Source of the DNA: Macrothele yani
Lineage: Eukaryota; Arthropoda; Arachnida; Araneae; Macrothelidae
DNA: 64,000 bases
NCBI GenBank assembly: GCA_039090855.1
Contig: CM077022.1
Location: 76,532,971 to 76,596,970 of the forward strand
Direction: 5' to 3'
Below the pieces are notes generated by a model. That model ran no database searches. It had not been told where the DNA came from and worked only from the letters and a program-made list of their open reading frames with translations. Shown here piece after piece: positions 42,736 to 54,814 of the stretch (position 1 is the first letter of the stretch; the number at the start of each line of letters is the position of its first letter). The position numbers were made by a program, and so were the translations under genes.

Positions 42736-43686
42736 ATATATGGGTAAATAACTTATAGTTGTTACTACTACTACCATTTGAAGCACAAAATATCCTTAAG
42801 TTCAATTTATGGCAAAGACTTGGTCGTGGAAAATCATAAATTCGTTATATCTTAATTGTAAAATTATCGAACCATTGCAACTATCATTTGAGAATTAGGG
42901 CTTAGTAGCTGTTTGTGGTACTTACTTTTAATTATCATCTGCTTTGTAGATCATTATTATGCTTTCACACTTACTTACTTAGCGTTCAGCCTGAAGAACA
43001 AAGCAGAAATATAAATTGAAAATAAATTATAAGCAAATAAAAAATTTGTTGCTTGATATAAATTTTCTCCGTCTGATTTAGTTGATTGCAAGATTTTTTG
43101 CTTTTGACAACCTGATACCTGTATTGCTAAAGAAGTATTATTGAAAAGTAAACATCACTTAGCAGAAGCACCAGTTGTGAAATAATGAAATTTCACAAAA
43201 TTTCATGACTGTTCATTTTATAAGCTCTAATAAAAAATAATATGAAGTTTAATATAATGTCCAAGTCTTCAAAATTAGTAGGCCTCCGGTCTAACTGAAG
43301 TCTGGCAGAAGTCTTACCTTCAAAAGTTCACAGCAGTTGTAATCAAGGGGAATTTTTAACTGATTTATTTCTAGTTATACCATGGGCACCAGCTACTTTC
43401 ACTTCCTTGCTTAATTTACATAGTAAGCTGGTTAAAGAAGTTAATTTTATGATGAATGTTGGAATTCTAATATCAGCAATAGTATTCATCTGTGTTATTC
43501 AGTGAGTTAAAATTGCTGATTTACTATTAAGTTCTGACAGTTTTAATGGCATGCAATACTATCTTAAAGAGAGAATGGCATGAGAAAATTTTAAAAGGCA
43601 AATAAGTGCTTGAGAAATCTAAAATAGCAGTTCTGTCTTTAATCCCAAAAGTTATTTACTGTGAAGTACAAGCAAAGGTTCTAAAT
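42736..43686. other. no recognised feature
   Basis: AT-rich DNA between the RTE and a hAT MITE. Confidence 0.45.
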
Positions 43687-44385
43687 CAGGGCTTGAAAAA
43701 TATCATGTCTGAGATGCCCGGGGCATGAAAATTATTGGCCTAGGCAGATAAAAGAAAAATCTAGTTGCCCAGTGTGGGCAACTAAGTTTTAAAAAAAAAA
43801 GTGTGGAATAGAATTTCCTACTACAAGAAAAAAGACAATAGTTGCATGTCATGTTTCATTTCACTGCTAATTACTGTTAGTTTTATTACTGTTACAGAAT
43901 ACCAAGGGTAGAAGAATATCACTTCTTATGCTCTAGGTCCAGAAACTGGAACCAGATGTAGTTTTGCTTCAAATGCTGTTTATAGTCTTGTGACAGGATG
44001 CATGCCTCAAATGGAACTAATCTCCGATGTTTAGTGACAAAGGGCAAGAACTTTGACGAAATGAACATGGCAGAATCACTGAATTTCTCAAATACCAATT
44101 GCATCATTGTATCATTTCGAACCAATTTCGGCATCATCATCTTAAAAATTGAGATTCAAGCTTTTGTGCATTGAACATTTTGCATACAGACACTTAAAAC
44201 AGAAATGCAAAACATGTTAAAAAAAATTCATCATATTTTTTAACTTAAAGGAAAACAAGGGTTCTGGTTTGTTATCGTACAAGATAAATTTTCCTGGGAA
44301 TTCAGCTTTTACTGCCTGGGCAGGTAAATAATTTATCCGCGTGCCTAGCTGGGCATGTAACTTTTCAGATATTTTTCAAGCCTTG
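43687..44385. mobile_element. non-autonomous hAT-type element
   Basis: About 0.7 kb with 18-bp inverted ends CARGGCTTGAAAAATATC. The flanking 8-mers (TTCTAAAT left; TTCTAAAA four bases beyond the right end) suggest an imperfect 8-bp target duplication. The ends repeat GCCCAG/GGGCA motifs. A 73-codon minus-strand frame (43919-44140) has no recognised domain. Confidence 0.65.
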
Positions 44386-44419
44386 TAAATTCTAAAACAG
44401 GTAATATACTTTAATTAAT

Positions 44420-44885
44420 TTATAGTAAGTGGCAAGGCTAGTGATCTTGATGAAAGGTTGGATAGCAGAATTAGCAAATCCAGGAAAGTATCAACTGTGT
44501 AAAATTATTTTCATTGTGATAGAAGTTAGACAAAGAATGCAGCTTGTTGTAGATGATGCAGTAAGAAGACATATCCTGTTTTACAGTAGTTAGAGTTGTA
44601 TGTGAAATAAGTCTCATTTGGAAGTCAGAATTGATTAGCATGGTAGTGTAAGAGAAAGTAATAGGAAAAGACAAATAGATTTATAAGCATGAGAGGACTG
44701 TACTACAGATAATAAATCTGAGTTTTTCCACAGGAGACAAAGAAGATGTATCAAGATTGTATGGACATGTATGTCCATTGCATAGAAGATGAAAAGTTAG
44801 CTAGACTGATGTTACAATGTTAGATATTAGGCTGCAGACCAAGGGGCAGAAATAAAAGAAAATAGGATGAAGGTGTAAAACATGG
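44420..44885 (+). pseudogene. LINE RT C-terminal remnant, very degraded
   Basis: ASDLDERLDSRISKSRKV (44430-44480) and, in another frame, EDEKLARLMLQC with LGCRPRGRNKRK and DEGVKHGI (44785-44890) resemble the post-RT text of CR1-like LINEs ('RI.KA', 'G.RPRGRP..RW.D.V'). Several stops. Confidence 0.45.
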
Positions 44886-45529
44886 CATTATTTATTGAAA
44901 GTTTTATTGTATACTAAACTTAACTTATCAAGAACACTGTAAAATGGAAATATATGAGGTTTAGAATTGCTTTGTGGATACCTTGTTCCTGCTTAGCCCA
45001 GGAAAACATTTTTAGTAGAAGCTTATTTTACAGCATCAAACATTTTTAGTAGAAGCTTATTTTTACAGTTTCCAGTCCAGAATAACAATAACATACTGTG
45101 TAGCATATTTGTAGCATATTTGATATACAAAAACTTCCAAGTCTGGGAAGCATCCAAATAAGTGGAAAACTGAAATGATCAAAATATAGCATAGTAGGAA
45201 AAGTTTAATTTCAGATTTGTACCAAATCCAAATAATGTGTAATTTTGATAATAATTTTTCTATCTCTCTATATATGTACACATACAAACATTCTTACAGG
45301 GTTATTACAAATGAAATAAATGGTTTCAACATTTAATGAAAACAAAACTATGTAAGATAACTCTCACGCACAGTTGTAGAATCTAGACGAATGCTGTTCA
45401 CAGAAAGTTTTCCGAATTTGCAGAAACATTTTTGGAAGTAAAAATAAATGATTTTTTCCCCTGCAGGAACCAGTCACTATCTTCGTAAAAACGTTTATAT
45501 TCATGGTAATAAATGTCACATTCACTATA
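44886..45529. other. no recognised feature
   Basis: AT-rich; contains a short direct repeat (ACATTTTTAGTAGAAGCTTA near 45007 and 45040). Confidence 0.45.
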
Positions 45530-46779
45530 CAGTACAAAGTCCGAAATCCGGAATGACCCAAAATCTGAACATTTTTCTGTGGCTGAGAGCAAAGCTGCCA
45601 CCATCTATCGGCAAAAAAACAAGACACTTGAAAAATTCGGGCAGTTGGTGTTTTCTTTAAGCTCACATATATATTTATACATACAGTAAAACCTCAATGA
45701 ACGGTGACCAAAAAAATATGCTGGCGAGTGCCGTAATTTTGCGGTTAACACGGCTCTTATATTACTAGAAGTGAAATCCTTCGGGTGTGCGACCCTTATG
45801 CTGAAGCGGCTGTTATGCCAAATTTGTTTTTGGTAAGACTTTGTTTCTTTATTTTTTTTCATGCAGATGAAAATGCAGATGCTTAGTAACTTTTTTCAAA
45901 GAATGTTTTTTTGTTTTTTTTCACAAACTGGACTGTGACCCCCCTCCTGTTCATACGTAAATGAACACGGAAAACAAACGAGAAACTCTGTCAGGATTAA
46001 TTCGTAAAATAAATTTTGTTTCTTTTTAGCTGGCTGCTCTGCGATGCTCAAAAGCCTGCAGGCACCCCTAAATGCAACACCCACGGGATAGCAGAGAGAT
46101 AGTATGTGGACTACGCAGGCTTTCAGCGAACATTCCTTAAAAATAATTTAAAAAAATACCCAACTTCTTAAGTTTTCATCGAATTTTCACGAAATTTCAC
46201 ATGGAAGTTTATTTTGACGTGTCTTGGTTACTGTAAAATTTGCATTCGGTTATTTAAAAAATTGGAGAATTTTTTTTCCATAAAAATTTCTCCCAGTACA
46301 ACTTCGGCAACACAGGCAGTTGAGCTATCCACACGGGAAGGAAGTGATTTATTGCCAAAGGGAAGAAGCTTTCACCCCTCCCCCACCCCCACCTTGCGAA
46401 CCTCGTTCCCCCACAATGACCCATCACAGTCACCTGTAAAGACATTCTCTATGATCAAAAACCGATGCCATCGCCTCTTTTATAAACTTTTTTTTTTTAC
46501 CTTCTGTTCAAGCTGAAGAAAACACAAGAACCTCTCCTTCTTCATGTTTAAATGCAGTGTTTTATTAATGTATCAATTTTATCATGTTCATGCAGAATGA
46601 AAAAGATGATAGCCGACTTCCGTACAACTAAAATTTTGTACCGTTTTGTGCGATTTCCATACATTTGGAGTACATTTTTCAACAACATGCAAGTTCCGTA
46701 AGTTAAATTTTTACCCGTACTGTAAAAGTTACTTGAATTTTTTTTTTTTTTATGAAATCATTCTGTAGTTAATAAACTT

Positions 46780-47065
46780 AGTGATGGTGAAATTCGCGAT
46801 ATGATTTTGAAACAAGACATGAATGACAGCGAGTCAGCTCAGAAAATGATCGCGAATGTGAAGAAATTGAGGAACAAAAATTCCTATTGATAATCTGGTA
46901 GACCTTTTGGACAGCGCCATTAAAGGACTCAAGCTGCAAAGTTTTATAACAGAACAAGAGATTATGTGCGTGTATAGAATCAGAGAAACTTCTGAATGAA
47001 AAGCCTAATCTAATAAAGCAACGCACGCTGACTGAAATGTTTAATGTAAATGAAGCAAGCATTTC
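46780..47065 (+). pseudogene. pogo/Tigger transposase tail
   Basis: Frame pieces VNKLSDGEIRDMILKQDMND then, after a shift, IPIDNLVDLLDSAIKGLKLQ and KPNLIKQRTLTEMFN. The acidic linker and a 'KQ.TL..(M/F)F' end are typical for the C-terminus of pogo/Tigger transposases; the catalytic core is missing. Confidence 0.5.
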
Positions 47066-47146
47066 GAATGCATAATGCATTTCTTGCTTCACACTCATTA
47101 CTTTTAATTTTATTTTAGCAATATTTTTAATTTTCACTGTACTGTA

Positions 47147-48355
47147 CACTGAAGAACAATTGAATTAGAGATACCTGTTTAGTAATGTGTAGCACCACCT
47201 TTCGCCCTGATGACGGTGGCGATTCGTCTCTGCATGGATTCGACAAGACACCGGAAGCGTTGGGAAGCCATACAGATCCACAACCCCTGAACAAGCTCCC
47301 ACGGTTCACGAAGATTTGATGGAGGGGGTCAGAGCCTCGAGCATCTCTCTCGATGGCATCCTAGATGTGCTCGATGGGATTGAAGTCAGGTGACCTAGCT
47401 GGCCAAGGGAGCAAGGTCACGTCAGTGGAGTGTTCATCCAACCATTCGGATACAATTCGGGAGCAATGGCACAGTGCATTGTCTTGTTGCATGAGTGATG
47501 TTGAAGACGCACAAACAGGAGCAAATGGTCGTCCAGGATATCCCGGTAACGTTGACGTGTGTGGGACGATGTCACACGTACCAGGGGTCCTCCCATTTCA
47601 GTCCACGTAAACAGTCCCCAGACGAAAATTCCACCCCCACCAGCTTGAAGAGTACCCTGCTGGCAAGAAGGATTCATCGCTTCATGTGGTTTGCGCCGTA
47701 CTCGTATCCTGCCATCCGCATGTACCAACGTGAATCTCGACTCATCAGTTCAAGCAACATTTTCCACATGGCTAGGATCCAGTGGCGATGTTCCCGCGCC
47801 CATGCTAATCTTTGCACCCTGTGATGTGCGATCAGCAGCGGTACCCTCGTGGGACGATGACTTCTGTACCCCATAGCGAGTAGATGGTTCTGGATGGTGT
47901 GGCTGCTTACACGTTTTTGTGCACCAGCGTTAAATTTCCGAGTGATTTCTTGCACTGTGGCCCGTCTATCCGCTGTTACAATGCGAGCTAGCCGACGATG
48001 ACCCCGCTCATCCACACGCTGTTGTCCACAGCATTTGGCCCTTGCAGGTATGGTTTTACCGGATTCGATGTACCCACGGTGCACCTGTGACACAGTGGCT
48101 CATGAAAATCCCAGTGCCTGCACGACTTCCGAGATGGAGTGACCCATTCGTTAGGCTCCGACAATTTTCCTACGATCAAATGCACTTAGATCCTTCGTCT
48201 TACCCATACTGCGTCCGACTCTCTTACTGATTCCCATTGCATCACTCCTTGTATGTCGGATCGCTGCATAGGTCATGTCGTTTCCGTTTACAGGGCCGCC
48301 CACAGCGCCACATTTGCGTAACGCCAGCTGTCTCTAATTCAATTGCTTTTCAGTG
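47147..48355 (-). mobile_element. Tc1/mariner element (DD36E), full length
   Basis: 1,209 bp bounded by inverted ends CACTGAARARCAATTGAATT (plus AGAGA) and flanked by TA on both sides (47145-47146, 48356-48357). One minus-strand transposase. It is inserted within the pogo-like element 45530-48532. Confidence 0.93.
47179..48207 (-). pseudogene. DD36E transposase, inactivated
   Basis: About 342 codons from ATG 48207 (MGKTKDLSAFDRRKIVGA) to TAA 47179. HTH: SISEVVQALGFS, stop, ATVSQVHRGYIESGKT. Second HTH region: RRLARIVTADRRATVQEI and RVSSHTIQNHLLAMGYR. Catalytic: DESRFTLVHADGRIRV (first D); DNALCHCSRIVSEW (second D); SPDFNPIEHI (E). I count 36 residues between second D and E, as in the DD36E ('Incomer') family. 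Stops: TAA after VGA, TGA after GFS, TAG after IEHI where Trp is usual; plus frameshifts near 47720 and 47530. Confidence 0.88.
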
Positions 48356-48589
48356 TAGTATTATATCGTTTTCAATTACGATAATTCTCTTATCAGCTTT
48401 GTTTCTCATAGTATAATTTTCATAACGAATCCAGTATGTTTAAAATTAGCATTTTGCAGTCAATTTTTCAAAAAGATCTAAAATCTGAACTTGTCGAAGT
48501 TCCGAGGAGTTCGGATTTTGGACTTTGTACTGTACCAAGGCTAACTGGCAGCTTCAACTCGAGGTGAGATACTTTCGGCGGTACCTTAG

Positions 48590-48957
48590 ATATTATGTAT
48601 ATATTAATCGAAAGCACGTTTATAACATAAGACAACCCATAAGGTTGCCTCATGAATAGCAATTTTCGTAAGTCATAATAGTTAGCACAGCAATCAGGAA
48701 TCTTTGAATTGACTGCATTTACTGTTCTGCACGTAATATCAATCACATCAGAAAACTTGAAAAAAAAAAAAAAAAAAGTTTTTTTGATCGCCCTGGAGTG
48801 GGAATTGAATCCACATCTCCTGATTACCGTTCGAAAGTAGTCCGGCCGCATTCTTAATCAAGCAACTGTGCTGCCATCTAGCGTTGTTAAGCTTATCACC
48901 AGTCGTCCAAATATATAATGTGGAAGAAATATTCCTCTCATACATAAAAATACAAGT
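48590..48957 (-). repeat. tRNA-derived repeat SINE-B, minus copy
   Basis: Minus-strand unit: TGGCAGCACAGTTGCTTGAT, tRNA-like head (48783-48833; box B-like GATTCAATTCC), ending CTCCAGGGCG, then GTGATTGATATTACGTGC and CAGTCAATTC. About 110 bp of it forms inverted arms with 49051-49165. Confidence 0.7.
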
Positions 48958-49325
48958 TTTCGGATGTGATTGATATTATGTGTGGAACAGTAAATACAGT
49001 CAATTCAGAGATTTCTGATTGCTGTGCTGATTATTATGACGCATTTTCCACGTATGAGAGGAATATTTCTTCCACATTATGTACTTGGACGACTGGTGAT
49101 ATGCTTAACAACAATAGATGGCAGCACAGTTGTTTGATTGAGAATGTGGTCAGACTACTTTCCGATGCTCTCAACACTCAGATACTTGTTACTTTCTCGT
49201 CCTAGGAGGTGTAATGGATAGCATACTCGAACGGTAATCGGGAGATGCGGGTTCGATTCCCGCTCCAGGGCGATGAAAATTCTCACGTTTTCTGACGTGA
49301 TTGATATTACGTGTGGAACAGTAAA
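48958..49325 (+). repeat. tRNA-derived repeat SINE-B, plus copies
   Basis: Tail of one unit (48958-49040: GATGTGATTGATATTATGTG ... CAGTCAATTCAGAGATTTCT) directly followed by a second unit (49051 on) with TGGCAGCACAGTTGTTTGAT, the tRNA-like head (49201) and the start of its tail. That tail is interrupted after CAGTAAA by the element at 49326 and again by 50526-58735, and ends about 58770. Confidence 0.72.
49201..49270 (+). repeat. tRNA-like head of SINE-B
   Basis: 70 nt folding as a tRNA: acceptor CCTAGGA/TCCAGGG (one mismatch, one G-U), D-arm around AATGGATAG, anticodon stem CTCGA/TCGGG with loop ACGGTAA (anticodon position GGT), and a perfect T-arm GCGGG-TTCGATT-CCCGC. C instead of U at position 33 and the repeat context make a functional tRNA unlikely. 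Confidence 0.6.
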
Positions 49326-50504
49326 CATACCTGCCAACTACTACGGAGTGTCCTTAGTTTCTACAGATTCAGTTGTTTGACTACGGAACTCACTGTCAAA
49401 ACTACGGATTCTACGAATTTTCTTTTTTTCTCTCTCTTTTTTTTTTATTTTGCTATTACGAAATACCGTCTGGGGACTGTATTTCGTGTTTCAAAACTTT
49501 CGAAAATCGTAGTTAAACGGAGTAAAAGATTTTGCTGTAACCGTAATTTTTTCTCACTATGTTGCGTTTGTGTCCAATATTCTTGTTAAATGTCATTTTA
49601 AATCGGTGTAAAACTGAAGAGAATTTGGGGATAGGGATCGATTTCCGTCAGCTGATGGTATTTCGTGTTTCCTAAGTTTTTGCGTTCAGGCTTGGTAAGA
49701 GAGGTGGAAATTCTCCAAAACGGAAGTGACGAAGTTGGAATATCTGTAAAAATTTATGCATGGTGTTCAAAGGTATTAATATTCTCAAAGTTACACCATT
49801 TATCTAAAATAGTTAAATTAAAGTTTTGATATCATGAACTCATTCATGGTCCTCAGACTGAAATTTTTTTCAGCATGATGGATGAAATTATAATTATCGT
49901 AGGGCATGGAAAAAAAAGAGGGGGGGGGGAAGAAAGAAAAGCCACAATGGAGAAATAGGGAGAGAAAGATAGCAGAAAGAAAAATTAAGCAATGGATGCT
50001 GTGCAGCTACAGAGTCAACAAAAGACAAACTGACAGTAGTCTGCATTTTACTACTGTCAGTTTGTCTTTTGTTGACTTTGATTTTTCACCCAGTTAAAAT
50101 GTTCAGCTTTTTTTTTTTCCTTTGGTCTCATCTTGTCATAAACTGCAATGTCAGAGGCAGTATGATTATTTGGTAAGTGGAGGTTTGCGCACTGCGTGTT
50201 CACTTGCTTGAATTTCTCGTCTGTCAAGTGTGAAATTCTGAACACATCTGACCGATTTTTACTGCTGGTAGTTTTGAAATTGAATCTCACAATGTTACCT
50301 ATCATGCCCTCACCAGGGGAATCAACTTTGTGCTTCCCACATGTTAAGTTTGTTTCATTGCTGTTCTTGTTTGTTGTAATGTGTATTTATTTTTCACAAA
50401 GAGATGGATCACTTCGTTAAAAAAAAAAAAAAAAAAAAAGTATGTATGCCGTGCGATAATGCTACTTACTACTGACGAGGCTCTACCGAATGTTGGCAGG
50501 TATG
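49326..50504. mobile_element. hAT-like element E1
   Basis: 1.18 kb with inverted ends CATACCTGCCAAC and flanking CAGTAAA (49319-49325) and CAGTTAA (50505-50511), an imperfect 7-8-bp duplication of SINE-B sequence. It contains an 82-codon minus-strand frame (50057-50305, KTTSSKNRSDVFRISHLTDE) of unknown function and a 28-nt hairpin. A second member starts at 62899. Confidence 0.75.
50013..50077. repeat. fold-back: perfect 28-nt arms, 9-nt spacer
   Basis: AGTCAACAAAAGACAAACTG plus eight bases (50013-50040) mirrored at 50050-50077 inside E1. Confidence 0.95.
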
Positions 50505-50737
50505 CAGTTAATACAGTCAATTCAGTATACATAAAAACTAGAATTTTATGTTAATAGCCAGTGGCTACTCAGGATAGAAAAGTTAGTAGCTAATTTTTTC
50601 ACTTTGGTAGCCACCCACAAAGAATGCAACAAATTCTTACGTGTACAGGATTTTTTCTATGCAGACATCTTAAGAGCATGTACTATTATTTTTAAAAGAC
50701 AACAGTGACTAATTTTTCAGGAAACATATTTAATTTT

Positions 50738-53009
50738 TCAATTTCTATTTTTCTCTGAAAACATTTGCCGTCTACACCGACCGAGGCCTATTGAACTTCT
50801 CCACCACTCGTTCACTGTGTTAAAATTCTGACTCAACAAATCATTTCCATTCCTTTTTACACGAAGGCGTGCCTGCAGAGTATTCTTTTGCATCAACAGA
50901 CTTCTTTCACTTAATGCTTCCTTCATCCCACTCCACACACGTTCTACTTCTGCATTGCTTGCTGGTATGCAAAGAAGTATGTCTAGCAATTGCTTCATTA
51001 CTGTCACGTGTTGAAGTGATTCACTTTGTAGCATGTTTCGTAGTCGTAGGAAATTGGTAGAATGCTTAAAATGAAAACTGATGATTTCCTTTAATTCTGC
51101 CCACTGCTCCAGAGCACTCCTTTTCTCCAACGAAAATAAATTACATATTTCTTCAATGTGCATTTCCGTAGACCTCCAGTTCACTTTTTCCTGTTGGCAT
51201 GAATGCAGCATCTAGAACTTGAAATTAGTACAGGTGATGAAGAGGAGTCTAATACTCTTTTCTGAAAGATTTTGCAAAATTCATCAAAGAAGTTGACCGT
51301 ATCTTGCCACGGGGTACGTTTGTTTCCTACACTTGTAGCTTTCTGTTTCATAAGCAATTTGAGAACTTGACCACAGAAAAGCCACTGTTGTTCAGCCTGC
51401 TGTTCCTCACATTCTTCAAGGAAATGAATAAAGTTTCGACAATTTTCTGCCTGTTGTTTCATTTCCTTTAGTTTGGTGGTAGTGTTCTTCATCTTACTCA
51501 TGGCAACATTCAAAAGTATGTCCCACCATTCCAAAACCTGAGAGGTCTTTCTCATTATTTCAATAAAATCAGCAACTGAAAATACTGAAAACATTGTTGC
51601 GTATGAAGTAAGTTGCTTTAAAAGACTGCTTGCTGTTGATTTTATGTCAGAATATCGATTTGTATTGTGGGAGGATATGACTTGCTCCAAATGACTTGTA
51701 ATAGCCTCGTAGTTACGAATTAGAGGTTCCAGTGATGCTTGCAGGGAGTTGGATCACCTTGTATTGCAAATGGGCTTGAGTGATAGCAGGTTAATTTCGA
51801 GAGCTTCTGCTGCTTTTTTGAGTTCACGTGTCAATTTTGGGCTTATACGATAAAATGAACATAAGGACCGAATTAGTGCTATTACAGCAGATGCTGCTGG
51901 ATTGCATTCAATTGCTTGCTTTACACACAGATCAAGTACATGGTTATAGCATGTTATGTAAGTTGGAGTACCCATTTTTTTTTTTTTTTATCAGTCCTCC
52001 TTTCTGCCCAACATTAACATTTGTTCCATCAACTGTGCTACACATCATCTTATCTTGCCAGTTTACAATTCCTGAAGAATTCGGGAATTCAGAGATGGAT
52101 TTCAATAATCCATCAGCATCCACACTAATATCTATCTCCCCTAAACCTAGAAATTTAACTTTAATGGCAGATTCTCCTTCAGCTGATATTCCCACAAACC
52201 TCACACACACAGCTTCATATTCTGTAACTGCACGACTTGTGGATCCATCAGTCATTATCGCAAAAGCGTTAGCATTGTTAACTTCCTCCGCAACATTCTT
52301 TTGAATATCTGCATCAATGAAGTAAAGGAACGTTTTAAACGACATGTCATTTGGTAAGTCTTGCCAATATCAGTCCCATTGAGTTCTTGCAACTGGTACT
52401 CCAATGCAAATCTAGATGCTGCCCTGTCCTCATTAACCATTGCATATACCGTTCGAAACATTTTCACAATTTTTTCTTGAATTTTTGGATTAAGTTTGGT
52501 CATCTCTGTATATACACGTGATTGTGAAATCAACTCAACATGATTTTGAGACTTCATATAGCATGCTTCATGTGCTTTGCTAAAAAAATGCAAGTTCACA
52601 GTATGGCGTTTTCTGTCTGGTGGATGGAATTGTGGATCATTTTTCACAAAACTTGAAGAAACTCCAAGTGATGCTGCAAATTAGGTATGGCATTTACACC
52701 ACATCCCCCATTCACAGTTCTCGTCCAACATAAGATTTGTTTTCTAGTCCTTTGCCGCTTCAAGATCACCTTGGACAATTTTCCAACCTTCTCTTTACAG
52801 ACTTGGTTTTTTCCATTGTTTTTTCATCCCCATTGCTAGGAATGGCAATCAATTCAGAAATGTCCCCACTTGCTGATTCCTTTACAGTTTCAACTTCTCT
52901 TTCCTTTGTGGTTCCACTTGTAGATGCACCCACGGCCGTGAATTCCCCAATGCATGGCAAGGTTCTGTCCGAATTCGTACTTGCAGATAAATTATCATCT
53001 CTAATATTC
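50738..53009 (-). pseudogene. hAT transposase main exon
   Basis: Acceptor TTTTCTTTTAG precedes 53009. N-terminal low-complexity part (TLPCIGEFTAVGASTSGTTK), a zinc-finger-like stretch (CEWGMWCKCHT ... FFSKAHEACYMKS, 52570-52730), then hAT core: AFAIMTDGSTSRAVTEYEAV (first catalytic D, ~52240), MMCSTVDGTNVNVGQKGG, LDLCVKQAIECNPAASA (~51910), and the C-terminal dimerisation block LCIPASNAEVERVWSGMKEA (~50960). Same group as the remnant at 189-1345. Five or more frame changes (52766, 52345, 51975, 51700, 51200) make it non-functional. Confidence 0.88.
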
Positions 53010-54011
53010 CTAAAAGAAAATTATACAAAAAATTAAGGACAAGCTCCAATATATATATAATGATCAAACACTGTATATAATGTGTAAATTAATTGGTGTG
53101 GCATAGCAAATAAAGCTATTCTGCTACTGAATATAAATACATATCAGAAAAAAAAACCACAAAAACAATTGCCAATTTACTGCAATTCCGTGTATTTCTC
53201 TTATTCGCTTTGAATTGTCGCCACTTGGCCAAATTTGAAAAATATTCCGAAATAGAATGAATGTAATCATTCTATTTTGAAAGGTAAATAGTGTAGGGGG
53301 GGGGGGACCCCAAAAGAAAATAATAACGAATTTTCTAAACATTTTCATGACCAACCTCTGAACCTTGCAACTACTCCGTGATTTTCGTAAACTTTTTTTT
53401 TTTTTTTTTTTTTCCCTCACATTTCCACGACCTGATAGGACGGCCACTGCTTTTTAATATTATTAAAATGAAATAATAATAATAATAATAATAATAATTT
53501 GTGCTGGTCTTCTGTGTTCTGCAGTGCACCTCACAGTTTTAAGTACTTTCTGCTATTGGGAAGACTGGAAGCTAGTCATGAAAATTTATGAGATGTTGAA
53601 GCTCATAGTTTTTGAATTAATATCTGTGGTATGACAATATTTTCTTTGATATAGTATATATAACTGGTAATAATATTATTTTTGAATAATACAAAAGTAA
53701 CTTTAAATACCACCATCTAATTTGGTAATCTAAAGAACACTAACTAATATTTATGCTTTGTGAAGAAATTTCCACGATGCTGCTGTGGAAATTTTTAATC
53801 ATTAAAAGTTGTGTTTTCCAATGACGTAGTTGACGACTTGACGGTGAAACATGTGCTTTTCCAATCATATTGATGTATAAGTTGATTTTTTTAATAGAAA
53901 TTACGGATAGTTAAAATGGAAAGTAAAATTTCGGAAGAAAAACGTTTACGCCTTTTGGAAAATAGCAACTGACGGAGGGGGGGGGGGATTTCTGTGTCCA
54001 TAACGTAAATA
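53010..54011. other. E2 intron, 3' part
   Basis: AT-rich intron of E2 next to the acceptor. Contains G-runs (53297, 53976), a poly-T (53392-53415) and an (AAT)n run (53474-53500). No coding signal. Confidence 0.55.
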
Positions 54012-54814
54012 CATGGTTCGTACGCTTCTTGAAAACCTTGAGACATCCTTGAATAAAAAAAGTTCATTTGAAAGTCCTTGGAAGTACTTGAAAAAGTTTA
54101 AGGCTGTGTTAGCAGTACTTGAATTTGTTGTTGTTGTTTTTTAAGTAATGATATGAAAGAGCATGCATTAAATAATTGTTTGGGCTAAAAAGATGTATAG
54201 GAGATTACTGTGTAGTTCTGATAAAAACACCAAGCTGGTCAAATAGCGCAGAACTTGTGTTCAATCCAGGGGAGTGTATGGACAGCTGGTGCCTTGGCTA
54301 TGATATCACTAAAGAATAAAAGCATCAGCCATGTGAGCAAAATAAGTGGAATGATGTATTCGCAAATTATGATGGGCTTTTATTTACTGGGGTTAGGGGA
54401 CACTTTCTTGCCGGAGGATGGAACTTCCAGGAATTGCTTGTGCTTCATGCGTGTGAACCCTTCGTCTCTTGGCTGCTTCAAAGTCATGCATAAAAAGTTA
54501 AAGCAAACAATAAGTGTCATACCAGCAGATGAATACGAAAATAATGTACCTTTTCAAAATATTCCACAAAATAAAATTTCAGAAAAACACCAAAACACAG
54601 GGGCGATCCAAAGTTAATATAATAAACCAACTGGGGGCAAGGGGTAACAGGTCGGTCATTGAAGGTATGCCCATCCCAGCTAAGATTAATGGCCTGAACT
54701 TACTAAAATACCTACTTTACTGACTGACAGACAGTACACACACATGATAATTCAGGTTTAAAAAGTCCTTGAAAAGTGCTTGAATTTATTTTGCTTGGAA
54801 GAGTACGAACCTTG
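54012..54814. mobile_element. family-X element, copy 2
   Basis: About 0.8 kb. Ends CATGGTTCGTACGCTTCTTG and (right) AGAGTACGAACCTTG. Same internal order as copy 1 (32591). Its right half is part of the tandemly repeated unit that follows. Confidence 0.68.

Larger units (their letters stand above)
45530..48532 (+). mobile_element. pogo-like element with nested Tc1-type insertion
   Basis: Inverted ends CAGTACAAAGTCCRAAATCC at 45530 and (reverse) 48532, each beside TA (45528-45529, 48533-48534). A decayed transposase tail at 46780-47065 is on the plus strand. A further Tigger-like end, CAGTAAAACCTCAATGAACG, sits at 45683, so two related elements may be nested here. Confidence 0.55.

Noticed and set aside
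39490..42760. Target duplication (ACATATGG-like) around the 39.5-42.7 kb RTE
   Set aside because: The match ACATAT(ATAT)GG is short, low-complexity and needs an indel; not reliable.
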